Shown in pieces: positions 55,980 to 64,000 of a DNA stretch of 64,000 nucleotides (its first letter is position 1; each line of letters begins with the position of its first letter). The notes below the pieces were generated by a model. It saw only the letters and a program-made list of their open reading frames with translations, made no database searches and was not told where the DNA came from. The position numbers were made by a program, and so were the translations under genes. Origin of the DNA: JANNRA01 sp031401035 (lineage in GTDB: Bacteria; Desulfobacterota; Binatia; HRBIN30; CADEER01); the NCBI GenBank assembly GCA_031401035.1, contig JANNRA010000079.1:1-64000 (forward strand), in the 5' to 3' direction.

Positions 55980-58195
55980 CGCGCCACGAATGCCGGCACC
56001 GCGGTGAAGTGGTAGCCGACCGATAAAGACGTGCAGCGCCCGCGCGCCGCGTCGTAGTCGCCGTCGGCTTCGCTGGCGAGCGCGGCATAGAGGCCGGAGC
56101 AGGTGTAGCCGAGTGCCGCGGCGCCGGCCGGGCCGGCCTTGCGACCGTAGATGTCGTACAGTTCCTCGACCGGCTGGAAGCCGAACAGGGCACCGTGCGC
56201 GCTGCCGTCGGGCGCCAGCGTCAGGCGCAGCGATGCGTCGTGGAAGGTGAGGTCGCCGGCGACGATCTGGATGTTGAGCCGCACCCGCGCATCCATCGGC
56301 CCGGCGCTGAGCACGCCGTCGACGATGCGGCCGCGGCCAATCGCGCTGCGGTAGCGCGCATCGCTGTGCACGCTCAGGGTCCCGAACGGCAGCAGTGCGC
56401 CGTCGGCGCCGCGCGGCGGTGCGTCAGTGCTGCCGAACACCTGCACGCGCACGTCGTCGTCGTTGCGCAGATCGTCGACGCCCCACAGCTCGATGAGGAT
56501 GGTCATCGACCCGTCGCGCACCGCCTGGTCGACGACGATGTCGGCGATCTCGCCCGGCTGGAAACCGCGCACGCAGCCGACCGCGCGCCAGTACTGCAGA
56601 TCGATGCCGGCGCCGCCGGCGGGCCCGGCGAAGTCGTCGTGCGCGCAGGCGCCGCCGGCGGCGCTGCTGGAGACCGTCTCGTCGAGATCGACGCCGTCGA
56701 CGACGCCGGCGGCGGCAACGCGCTGGAACAGCGGATCGACGTTGGCGGTGGGATCGGCACAGTCGTCGGCGAGCGGCGGGACGTGTTCGGCCGGATTCAG
56801 GTTGAAGCCGGCGGGACAGACAACGCCGTCGTGCATCGGCGCGACGGTGCCGAAACCGGAGACGACGAAGCCGAGGACCACGGCGTCGGCGCCGGGGACG
56901 GCGGCGTCGTCATGGCGGTAGCGCAAAGCCACCGGGGCGAAGGCGGTGGCGACGCCGTCGCCCAGGCCGACCGGCGGATCGTCGAGTTGCATCGCGGCGC
57001 GCAGATGGGCGACGGTGAAGTGCTGGGCGATCTTCCAGAACGCCGCCGGCGCCAGGTTGTGCGGGCGGCACCCTTCCAGCGCCTGCGCCAGGAGCGAGGC
57101 CGGAACCGGGAAGCCGGCGTCGATCAGCCGCTGGATGAAGTTGTTGCCGCCGTAAATGATGGCGCACTGGTCGGTGAAACTGTTGTGGCTCGCCGTCAAC
57201 ACCGACACGAAACGCTTCAGCGGCGGCAGCGCCTCATAGGTGGCCTCGAGCGACGCGATGCCGCCGTCCTCCTCGCCGACCAGCAGCAACACCGGCTTGC
57301 CGACGACATCGGCCCCGGACCCGCCGGTGGCAAAGCCGAGCATCGCCTTGACCTCCGGCCGGTCCGGCAGCGCGAAGGCGGCCAGCCCACCGGCGGAGTG
57401 TCCGGCGGTGGCGATGCGGCTCGGGTCGACACCACCGGCAAGCGGCGAGTTCGGGTCGGCGCTGGCGGCCGAGAGAGCGCTGATGCTGGCCAGCACCACT
57501 TCGCCGGGATCGCGGTTGGTACCCGGCGGCAGCAGCCCGACCTGCGCCAGCAGGCCCCACTCGAGATGATCGAGCGAGGCGACGACGAAGCCGTGCGAGG
57601 CGATGCCGGCGAGCAGCGCCGAGTAGACGTGGCGAAAGCCGCCGGCGCCGTGGCTGAACGTCAGGACCGGGAACGGTCCGGCGGCGCTGGCCGGTAGATC
57701 GCGGTAGGCGTCCATCTCGACGGCGATGTTGAGATCGGGGGGCAGGATGGCGACGATCGGCGCCGGCAGGACCTCGAAGGATCGGTAGACGGCCTTCTCG
57801 CGGCCGATCTCGGCCCCCGCCTCGATCGGATACCAGACCTCGATGTCGCGATCGCCGAGGTTGAGCGTCGTCACCCCGACCACGTACGGACCGCGTTCGG
57901 CGTAGCGGGCGACGCCCGAGAGGTCCGGCGTCGCGCTCGGACTGGCGGTCGCCGTGGCGCTCGGCACCAGCGTCGCGCTGGCGGTGACGGTGGCGCTCGC
58001 CGTGATCGTCGCGCTCGGCGGCACGGTGGGGCTGCCCGTCACCGACGCGGTCGCCGTCGCCGCGACGGGTGTGGGCGTCGGCTTACCGCCGGCACTGCTG
58101 CCGTCGCCGCAACCGGCCGCCGCGCCGAGCATCACCGCCAACGCGACCGCCGCCGTCACTCGCCCGGACGAGCGCTCCCGCACACGCGCAACCAT
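55976..58195 (-). CDS. Alpha/beta hydrolase lipoprotein with Thr-rich linker
   Basis: A 739-residue lipoprotein. Signal peptide and lipobox GAAAGC (Cys near 29), then a Thr/Ser/Ala/Pro linker (PTPTPVAATATASVT, TASATVTASATLV) to residue 90. Residues 100-400 are a PET-hydrolase/chlorophyllase-like alpha/beta hydrolase: LTFSHGAGGFRHVY (oxyanion), nucleophile TAGHSAGGLAAFA, LLLVGEEDGG (Asp) and SHNSF (His). The C-terminal 300 residues are beta-rich and unrecognised. AGGGGGA precedes ATG 58195. It begins a coupled operon with the DUF1592 and DUF1552 genes. Confidence 0.85.
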   Translation of the reverse strand: MVARVRERSSGRVTAAVALAVMLGAAAGCGDGSSAGGKPTPTPVAATATASVTGSPTVPPSATITASATVTASATLVPSATATASPSATPDLSGVARYAERGPYVVGVTTLNLGDRDIEVWYPIEAGAEIGREKAVYRSFEVLPAPIVAILPPDLNIAVEMDAYRDLPASAAGPFPVLTFSHGAGGFRHVYSALLAGIASHGFVVASLDHLEWGLLAQVGLLPPGTNRDPGEVVLASISALSAASADPNSPLAGGVDPSRIATAGHSAGGLAAFALPDRPEVKAMLGFATGGSGADVVGKPVLLLVGEEDGGIASLEATYEALPPLKRFVSVLTASHNSFTDQCAIIYGGNNFIQRLIDAGFPVPASLLAQALEGCRPHNLAPAAFWKIAQHFTVAHLRAAMQLDDPPVGLGDGVATAFAPVALRYRHDDAAVPGADAVVLGFVVSGFGTVAPMHDGVVCPAGFNLNPAEHVPPLADDCADPTANVDPLFQRVAAAGVVDGVDLDETVSSSAAGGACAHDDFAGPAGGAGIDLQYWRAVGCVRGFQPGEIADIVVDQAVRDGSMTILIELWGVDDLRNDDDVRVQVFGSTDAPPRGADGALLPFGTLSVHSDARYRSAIGRGRIVDGVLSAGPMDARVRLNIQIVAGDLTFHDASLRLTLAPDGSAHGALFGFQPVEELYDIYGRKAGPAGAAALGYTCSGLYAALASEADGDYDAARGRCTSLSVGYHFTAVPAFVAR

Positions 58196-58435
58196 GCCAT
58201 TCCCCCTCATCCCGCAGAGAGCACGGTTGCGCAGACACTGACAAGCGCGCCTGCGTGCTCTGTCCGCGGTGGATCGCCGATCCCGCCGGGTCCATCCGAT
58301 TGGACCGGTGGTGGGCCACCGACTTCCCCCGGGTGCCCGATCGGCGGAGACGGGCGGGTTTCGATCGGCCGTGGGCCCACCTTGCAATCGGCCAGCCCGA
58401 GTCCAGAGGGGGCAACCTTCCCTTTGCGCGCTATT

Positions 58436-58453
58436 TTGAGTAAAAATACTCAA
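58436..58453. promoter_or_regulatory. Perfect palindrome at the start of the AAA/DUF4143 ATPase gene
   Basis: TTGAGTA-AAAA-TACTCAA: 7-bp arms with a 4-base A spacer, in an AT-rich island inside GC-rich DNA. It ends four bases before ATG 58458. The size and position suit a dimer-binding operator over the promoter or leader; from memory, similar GAGTA-N-TACTC palindromes occur upstream of other DUF4143 ATPases, but this was not checked. Confidence 0.65.
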
Positions 58454-58457
58454 CACG

Positions 58458-59672
58458 ATGAGTGAATCAATGAGCCCCCTCTTTGAGCGTGAGTACGGTG
58501 CGGTGCTGACCGCCCGATTGGCCGAGCAGCGGCGCTTTCTGCACGTGGTGGCCGGACCGCGCCAGGTCGGCAAGACCACGCTCGTGCAGCAGGTGCTGGC
58601 GCAACTCGATCGCCCCAGCGTCTTCGTCTCCGCCGACGAACCGGCGTTGCGCGATGGGGCCTGGCTGGCCGCGCAGTGGGAGCGCGCTCGTCTGCTGGCG
58701 AATGACTCTGGCAAGCAGGGCGCCGTGCTTGCGCTCGATGAGGTGCAGAAGATTCCCGACTGGTCGGAGGCAGTCAAGCGGCTCTGGGACGAGGACACCC
58801 GACACCGCCTGCCGCTGCGCGTGGTGCTGCTCGGATCGGCGCCACTTTTGGTGCAGCGCGGACTGTCCGAAAGCTTGGCTGGTCGCTTCGAGACCGTGCA
58901 CCTGCCGCACTGGTCCCTGACCGAGATGCACACGGCATTTGGGTTCACCTTGGAGCAGTACCTCTACTTCGGCGGTTATCCCGGCGCCGCACCGCTCGTG
59001 GGCGACCACGCGCGCTGGCGGCGCTACCTACTCGATGCGCTCGTCGAGACCACGATTGCGCGCGACGTGCTGCTGCTCACACGCGTGGACAAGCCCGCAC
59101 TGTTGCGCCGACTGTTCGAGCTGGGCTGCCGCTACTCAGGGCAGGTGCTCTCGTACACCAAGATGCTCGGCCAGCTCCACGACGCCGGCAACACCACCAC
59201 GCTGGCGCATTATCTGCAGCTGCTGGCCGGGGCCGGAATGCTGACGGGCCTCTCGAAGTACTCCGGCAAGGCGGTGCGCAGCCGGGGCTCGAGCCCCAAA
59301 CTGCAGGTCTTCAACACGGCGCTGCTCACCGCTCAGTCCGGACTCACGCCCGCCGAGGCCCGCGCCGACCACGAGTTCTGGGGTCGGCTGACCGAATCCG
59401 CCGTGGGGGCGCATCTGGCAAACGCCGCGGCCTGTGGCCTGTGCGAGCTGTTGTACTGGCGTGAGGGCAACCGCGAGGTGGATTTCGTGCTGCGTTCAGG
59501 CCGCATGGTCGTGGGCCTCGAGGTCAAGAGCGCCCGTGCCCCGCTGGCGCACTCGGGCCTTGCCGCATTCAGCGAAGCGTTCAAACCTAAACGTACCCTG
59601 CTCGTCGGCGGCGATGGCATCCCGCTGAAAGAGTTCCTGTCGCGCCCGGTCACCGACTGGCTGAAACCCTGA
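58458..59672 (+). CDS. AAA ATPase with DUF4143 domain
   Basis: A 404-residue protein of the AAA_14/DUF4143 family, common on mobile DNA and of unsettled function. Walker A AGPRQVGKTTLV (residues 32-43), Walker B AVLALDEVQKIPDW, sensor region RVVLLGSAPLLVQRGLSESLAGR, the DUF4143 part LSYTKMLGQLHDAGNTTTLAHYL and a nuclease-like C-terminus REVDFVLRSGRMVVGLEVKSA (D-x-E-x-K pattern). In other members the P-loop region is followed by SxSS/LLLTGS; here GSAP. Codon use is less GC-biased than in neighbours. ATG 58470 is an alternative start. Confidence 0.9.
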   Translation: MSESMSPLFEREYGAVLTARLAEQRRFLHVVAGPRQVGKTTLVQQVLAQLDRPSVFVSADEPALRDGAWLAAQWERARLLANDSGKQGAVLALDEVQKIPDWSEAVKRLWDEDTRHRLPLRVVLLGSAPLLVQRGLSESLAGRFETVHLPHWSLTEMHTAFGFTLEQYLYFGGYPGAAPLVGDHARWRRYLLDALVETTIARDVLLLTRVDKPALLRRLFELGCRYSGQVLSYTKMLGQLHDAGNTTTLAHYLQLLAGAGMLTGLSKYSGKAVRSRGSSPKLQVFNTALLTAQSGLTPAEARADHEFWGRLTESAVGAHLANAAACGLCELLYWREGNREVDFVLRSGRMVVGLEVKSARAPLAHSGLAAFSEAFKPKRTLLVGGDGIPLKEFLSRPVTDWLKP

Positions 59673-59982
59673 GGCGAAACACATCAGCCGGAAATACGAA
59701 ACGCTGAAGACCCCCTGGACTTCATTCGTTGGCTGGTGGCGTCCGGCAAACAGCACGTATCGTCCTGGACCCCAAGAGCATCGGGTACCTCGGTGCCACC
59801 GATCCGCAGATCCAGGTTCACGAGACGATCAGGGAGATCGAAGCGCGCCTCGGAGATTCAGCTGTACGGCTGCAGTCCGTCAGCGTCTCGAACACGCCGT
59901 CCGCCACGATGCGGATGCTGTGGCGCATGGATGAGCGCGAGATGCAGTTTCGGCAACCGGCGCGCGCATGGTCTCGCCCGCG
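59673..59982. other. Gap with a possible unrecognised gene remnant
   Basis: Between the ATPase and the convergent transporter. A plus-strand frame from about 59735 to 59950 reads protein-like (TARIVLDPKSIGYLGATDP, VHETIREIEARLG, VRLQSVSV) with moderate codon bias, but it has no convincing start and runs on without a stop into DNA antisense to the transporter. It may be the truncated start of a gene acquired with the ATPase. No family recognised. Confidence 0.4.
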
Positions 59983-61422
59983 TCAGGCTGGCGTCTGCGC
60001 GCGCTGCGCCAGCTGGCTGACGATGTGCGCGTGCTCGGCGCGCGTCAGGCGGTAGCGCGACAGGAACAGCAGCGTGAACAACCACAGTCCCATCAGGCCG
60101 GGTCCGACGATCCAGCCGAGCGCCGTCGCCTGGTGGGTGGCGATCTCGGGCACCGGCAGGCCCGGCACCGGGCGGGGGAAGGCGATCAGGTCGAGCGCCA
60201 CGCCGGCGAGCAGCGTGCCCACCCCGGAAGCCGCTTTGGCGGAGAAGGCGATGGCCGAGGAGAAGATCCCCTCGCGCCGCGCCCCGTGCTCGAGGTCGTT
60301 CTGGTCGATGGTGTCGCTGATCATCGAGCCGATGAGGATGCCGATCGACACCGCGCAGGCGATCATGAACGTCGCGTGCGCGACGAGGGCGGCGAGCAGT
60401 TCCAGGCTGCCGTTCGGCGGCGTCAGGTGCGCCAGGCGCAGGAAGACCGGCAGCGGCCCGATGAGCACCGAGGCCGTGGCGAGGGAGAGGGCGGCGCCGC
60501 GTTTGTCGAAGCGGACGCTGATCGGACCGGCGGCGCTGGCGCCCACCACCACGCCGACGACGATGGCCGGCAGGAAGGCGGCGAGCTGCTCGGGGGTGAA
60601 CTCCCAGAAGTAGGTGTTCATATAGAGGCCGAAGACGTCGGTGAAGGCGCCGCCGACCGAGGCGAACAGCGACGCCACCACCAGCGTCCGGTAGGACGGA
60701 TTGCCGAGCGCCTCGCGCACCTCGCCCTCGAGCCGGCGCAGGCTGAAGCGCCCAGCATGCGGCGGCGACTTCAGCGTCGGGATCAGCCGATGCGTGCCGA
60801 GGGCGCACAGCAGGATGGCGCCGGCGATCATGCACGCGCCGACCACCGACCACGCCGCGTAGCCGGCCGGATCGCGCAGGCCGTCCGACACCTTGCCGCC
60901 CGGCGCCAGCAGCCACAGATAGGCCAGCGCGGTGATGCCGCCGCCGCCGATCCAGCCGAAGAGGTAGCGGTAGGTGACCAGCCCGGTGCGCTCGTCATAG
61001 TTCGGCGTCAGCTCCGCCACCATCGCATTGCTCGGAATCGAGTAGAACGTCATCGAGACACGGACCAGCACCGCGAAGCTCGTCAGCCACGCGAACAGCC
61101 CCCACTCCGAGAGCCCGGCGGGCGGATTGAACAGCAGCGCGAAGGTGACGGCCATCGGCAGGGCGGAGGCGTACATGTACGGATGGCGGCGGCCCCAGCG
61201 GCTGTGGGTGCCGTCCGAGAGCGAGCCGACGATCGGGTCGGTGATGGCGTCGACGATCAGCGCGATGGCACCGGCGGCGCCGCCCATCCAGCCGGGCAGC
61301 CCGAGCACCTGGTTGTAATAGAAGAGGAGGAACGTCTTGAAAGCGGCGTCCTTGACGCCTTCGGCGATCGAGCCGACGCCGTAGGTGAGCTTGGTCGACA
61401 GCGGTAACCGGGCGGTGCTCAT
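59983..61422 (-). CDS. MFS transporter, GPH (MelB-like) family
   Basis: A 479-residue membrane carrier with twelve predicted helices. GPH signatures: KLTYGVGSIAEGVKDAAF, DAITDPIVGSLSDGTHSRWGRRHPYM (cation/sugar region, residues 58-83 in total), YSIPSNAMVAELTPNYDERT, and IGSMISDTIDQNDLEHGARREGI. The family moves sugars or other solutes with H+ or Na+; the substrate is not evident. The flavin monooxygenase gene lies 45 bases upstream on the same strand, so the transporter may serve the same substrate. Confidence 0.9.
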   Translation of the reverse strand: MSTARLPLSTKLTYGVGSIAEGVKDAAFKTFLLFYYNQVLGLPGWMGGAAGAIALIVDAITDPIVGSLSDGTHSRWGRRHPYMYASALPMAVTFALLFNPPAGLSEWGLFAWLTSFAVLVRVSMTFYSIPSNAMVAELTPNYDERTGLVTYRYLFGWIGGGGITALAYLWLLAPGGKVSDGLRDPAGYAAWSVVGACMIAGAILLCALGTHRLIPTLKSPPHAGRFSLRRLEGEVREALGNPSYRTLVVASLFASVGGAFTDVFGLYMNTYFWEFTPEQLAAFLPAIVVGVVVGASAAGPISVRFDKRGAALSLATASVLIGPLPVFLRLAHLTPPNGSLELLAALVAHATFMIACAVSIGILIGSMISDTIDQNDLEHGARREGIFSSAIAFSAKAASGVGTLLAGVALDLIAFPRPVPGLPVPEIATHQATALGWIVGPGLMGLWLFTLLFLSRYRLTRAEHAHIVSQLAQRAQTPA

Positions 61423-61467
61423 AGGGTCAGGTCCTGGCGTCAGATCTTGACGAACTTCCTGGCGGTC

Positions 61468-62964
61468 TCAGCGCAACTCGTAGTCCGCCAGGCGCGGCGC
61501 CTGCATTTCGGCGCGAAAGCGGTCGTAGGTCCACGGCCAGGCGGTGGGCAGATCGTCGCGGTCGAGATACCAGCTGCGGCAGCCGCTGGCCCAGATGGTG
61601 TGCGTCGCCGCCTCGCGGCGCTCGGTGTCGAAGCGCTGCATCGCCGCCCGGGCGACGCTGATCTCGCGGCAGGCGCCGGCGCGCAACTGGTCGATCAGCT
61701 GCATGATGTAGGCGAACTGCAGCTCGACCACGTCGATGAGCGAGAAGTTCCCGACCGGCGCGTTCGGGCCGTTGAGCAGGAACAGATTCGGGAAGTCGGG
61801 CACCGCGATCGCCAGGTAGGCCGCCGGCCCCGCCTGCCACTCCTCCTCGAGCGTCCGGCCGCCGCGGCCGACGACCTGCATCGGGCGCAGGAAACGATCG
61901 ACGCGGAAGCCCGTCGCCAGCACCAGCGCGTCGAGCGCGTGCAGCCGGCCGTCGACGGTGCGCACGCCGCCCGGCTCGACGCGCTCGATGGCCTCGGTGA
62001 CCAGCGCCGCGTTGGGGCGCTGGATGGCGTCGTAGAAGTGCTCCGACAGGACCAGTCGCTTGCAACCGGCGCGGTAGTCCGGGCGCAGCTTCTCGCGCAG
62101 CAGCGGGTCGTGCACCTGGTTCTCGAGGTTCGCCGTGCAGTAGGCGTGAATCACCTGCAGCTGCGGCGAGTCCATGTCGGAGAGGTGATTCGAGAACCCG
62201 TTGATGTACATCTCCGCCACCTCGGCGCGGATCTGCCGCATCGCCTGCGGATCCTGGCGGAACGCCGCCTGCTCCGCCGCCGAGAACAGCGCGTTCTGGA
62301 TCGGCGTGATCCACTGCGGCGTACGCTGAAACAGCGTCAGTCGCGCCGTCCGGTCGACCAGCTCGCTGACGATCTGCACGGCGCTCGAGCCGGTGCCGAT
62401 GACACCCACGCGCCGGCCGTCGAGGGCGACGGCGTGGTCCCAGCGGGCGCTGTGGAACGACGCGCCGGCGAAGTCCTCGAGCCCGGCGATACCGGGATAG
62501 GCGGGGTGGTGCAGCACCCCGGTCGCGGCGATGACGACGTCCGCCGCGTCGCGCGTGCCGTCCGCCAGCTCGAGCTGCCAGCGTCCGTCCGCGAAGGTGC
62601 AGCGGACGACCTCACAGCCGTAGCGGATCAGCGCCGCGACGCCGAAGCGGCGCGCGACGGCGGCGAAGTAGGCCTGGATCTCGGCCCCCGGCGCGAAGTG
62701 TCGACTCCACTCGGGATTGAGCGCGAACGAGTAGCTGTAGAAATGCGACGGGACGTCGCAGGCGATGCCGGGATAGGTGTTCTCGCGCCACGTGCCGCCG
62801 AGCCCGTCGGCCTTTTCGTAGACGACGCAGTCGAGGCCGGCCTGCGTCAGCTTGATGGCGCTGAGGATGCCGGCCATGCCGGCGCCGATGACGACGCAGC
62901 GCAGAGCGCGACGCGGCGAGCCCGCGGGCAAGTCCGCGTCCGGCGGTTGGCATTCGGGCGTCAT
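61468..62964 (-). CDS. Flavin-containing monooxygenase, Baeyer-Villiger-like
   Basis: A 498-residue class B flavoprotein monooxygenase. FAD Rossmann motif VVIGAGMAGILSAIKL near residues 24-40, YEKADGLGGTWRENTYPG, the BVMO fingerprint FAGASFHSARWD (F-x-G-x-x-x-H-x-x-x-W-D), NADPH motif VGVIGTGSSAVQI and ALVLATGFRVD. Substrates are ketones or cyclic ketones in characterised relatives. ATG 62964 is preferred; the frame upstream has no homology. Confidence 0.92.
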   Translation of the reverse strand: MTPECQPPDADLPAGSPRRALRCVVIGAGMAGILSAIKLTQAGLDCVVYEKADGLGGTWRENTYPGIACDVPSHFYSYSFALNPEWSRHFAPGAEIQAYFAAVARRFGVAALIRYGCEVVRCTFADGRWQLELADGTRDAADVVIAATGVLHHPAYPGIAGLEDFAGASFHSARWDHAVALDGRRVGVIGTGSSAVQIVSELVDRTARLTLFQRTPQWITPIQNALFSAAEQAAFRQDPQAMRQIRAEVAEMYINGFSNHLSDMDSPQLQVIHAYCTANLENQVHDPLLREKLRPDYRAGCKRLVLSEHFYDAIQRPNAALVTEAIERVEPGGVRTVDGRLHALDALVLATGFRVDRFLRPMQVVGRGGRTLEEEWQAGPAAYLAIAVPDFPNLFLLNGPNAPVGNFSLIDVVELQFAYIMQLIDQLRAGACREISVARAAMQRFDTERREAATHTIWASGCRSWYLDRDDLPTAWPWTYDRFRAEMQAPRLADYELR

Positions 62965-63117
62965 GCTGTACGTCCGCGTTGCCGCCCGCTGCGGGCGTCG
63001 GCCGGACCTTCGCGTGGCGTCTATCACGACGACGCCCGTGCCCGGCAACCGCGCCGCGACGAGCGGCCGCCCCGGCTGCTCAACCGCCGCTATGGTCGCT
63101 GACGCGCCGCGACGGGC

Positions 63118-64000
63118 TCACTTGATGAACAGCATCTCCTGGTAGGTCGCCAGCGGCCAGAGATCGTCGGCAACGACCCCCTCGAGCGCGTCGGCGGTCG
63201 TCCGCAGCGCGGTCATCGCCGGTAGCACCTCGTTGCAGTAGTGCCTGGCATGCTCGAGCGTGCCGGCGCCGTGGTGGTTGGCGAGGGCCGCTTCGAGCGT
63301 CGCGATGCCGCCCTGCAGGGCCTTCACCAGGCCGGTGAGCGTGTCGAGCGTGTCGGTGTCGAAGCTGTAGCCGACCGCCTTGAGGCTGGCGCAGGTCGCG
63401 GCGAGCTCGCCCTGATAGCGGATAGCGGCAGGGAAGATGATGGTCTTGGCCATCTCCACGGCGGTGCGCGCCTCGAGGCCGACGGTCAGGCAGTACTGCT
63501 CGAGGTAGACCTCCATGCGGCTATGCAGTTCGCGCTGGCTCAGTACGCCGTAGGTCTCGAACAGCGCCGTTGCGGCCGGGCTGCCGAGCACCGGCAGTGC
63601 GTCGACGGAGGAGCGCAGGTTGGGCAGGCCGCGCTTTGCCGCCTCCTCGTGCCACGCCTCGGAATAGCCGTCGCCGTTGAAGATGACGCTGCCGTGCTCG
63701 GCGAGGATCTCGGCCAGGACGGTCTGGATGGCGGCATTGAGTTTCGACGCGTCGTTGCCGACCGCCGTCTCCAACTTGCTGGCGATCCAGTCGAGCGACT
63801 CGGCGAGGATGGTGTTCATCGCCACCAGCGGCCCGGCGATGGACTGACCGGAGCCGACGGCGCGGAACTCGAAGCGGTTGCCGGTGAAGGCGAAGGGGCT
63901 GGTGCGGTTGCGGTCGCCGGCGTCCTTCGGCAGCTGCGGCAGGGTGTCGACGCCGATGGTCAGCGTCCCCTTCTCCTTCGAACTCGTGGCGCCGCCCTTG
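63118..64000 (-). CDS. glnN: Glutamine synthetase type III, C-terminal part (runs off window)
   Basis: The last 293 codons of a type III (GlnN) glutamine synthetase, ATP-dependent ammonia assimilation to glutamine. The window's end strand reads GDRNRTSPFAFTGNRFEFRA and VGSGQSIAGPLVAMNTI, the C-terminal catalytic signature of GSIII, followed by the type III-specific helical tail with IFNGDGYSEAWHEEAAKRGL and LEQYCLTVGLEARTAVEMA. The N-terminal domain and start lie outside. The stop is at 63118. It complements the ammonium transporter in the same window. Confidence 0.95.
   Translation of the reverse strand, partial: KGGATSSKEKGTLTIGVDTLPQLPKDAGDRNRTSPFAFTGNRFEFRAVGSGQSIAGPLVAMNTILAESLDWIASKLETAVGNDASKLNAAIQTVLAEILAEHGSVIFNGDGYSEAWHEEAAKRGLPNLRSSVDALPVLGSPAATALFETYGVLSQRELHSRMEVYLEQYCLTVGLEARTAVEMAKTIIFPAAIRYQGELAATCASLKAVGYSFDTDTLDTLTGLVKALQGGIATLEAALANHHGAGTLEHARHYCNEVLPAMTALRTTADALEGVVADDLWPLATYQEMLFIK

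Noticed and set aside
57950..58130. Repetitive Thr/Ala/Ser codons (also at 14000-14090 and 54100-54230) as a CRISPR or tandem-repeat array
   Set aside because: They are in frame within coding sequence and form low-complexity linkers of exported proteins; no constant repeat-spacer pattern.
58191..58457. Palindrome at 58436 as an intrinsic terminator for a plus-strand transcript
   Set aside because: No gene ends upstream on that strand; the neighbouring gene is divergent, and the stem is short and AT-rich, so an operator is more likely.

Overview
The window is about 64 kb of high-GC bacterial DNA (roughly 70% by eye), densely coding on both strands, with no rRNA, tRNA or CRISPR array that I could recognise. 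No phylogenetic marker is decisive. The mix of genes fits an uncultured Deltaproteobacteria-like or Candidatus Binatota (Binatia)-like lineage: an SRP/S16/KhpA/RimM/TrmD/L19 operon with an extra RNA methyltransferase, a bactofilin, planctomycete-type DUF1552/DUF1592 proteins, a WS/DGAT acyltransferase, a type III glutamine synthetase, and Thr/Ala/Pro-rich linkers in exported proteins. The assignment is an inference from gene content.

Layout. 1-3650: translation operon ffh (5' end cut by the window), rpsP, khpA, rimM, trmD, an RNA methyltransferase and rplS. 3684-12745 (minus strand): a TPR lipoprotein, a LolB-like lipoprotein, a peptide-binding lipoprotein, then a small defence-like island (VapBC, a nucleotidyltransferase remnant, an EVE-like/HNH endonuclease), then two Dpp/Opp ATPases and a bactofilin. 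The island lies where transporter permeases would be expected. 12859-16214: a phosphodiester-glycosidase-like protein whose 3' end and downstream DNA are duplicated 2.4 kb away; between the copies lie a broken DUF11 surface-protein fragment and a PHB-depolymerase-like lipoprotein lacking its catalytic serine. 16197-20094: TetR regulator, ferritin-like di-iron protein, a DUF547-radical SAM fusion and a SnoaL-like protein; this is the best candidate here for an undescribed pathway.

20129-34000: adenylate cyclase, dynamin-like GTPase, a PAS histidine kinase with CheY-like receiver, a CBS protein coupled to an NtrC-type regulator, cytochrome c, EEP-family hydrolase, alpha/beta hydrolase, amidase, RecQ and a nitronate monooxygenase. 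34037-40200: a secreted DJ-1/PfpI protein, then a co-directional run of membrane-anchored propeller-like protein, PAPS sulfotransferase, small membrane protein and SulP sulfate transporter. 40268-48113: an HWE-type kinase and receiver, then a microcin C/peptide transporter yejA-yejB-yejEF in which permease and tandem ATPases are fused into one protein. Two long palindromic elements fill the gaps between these yej genes, and a related one follows trmD.

48300-64000: ammonium transporter, WS/DGAT, Crp/Fnr regulator, a small Cys-rich ORF, a translationally coupled operon of hydrolase lipoprotein, DUF1592 and DUF1552 proteins, an acquired-looking AAA/DUF4143 ATPase with a strong palindrome at its start, a GPH-type transporter, a Baeyer-Villiger-like flavin monooxygenase and the C-terminal part of a type III glutamine synthetase that runs off the window.
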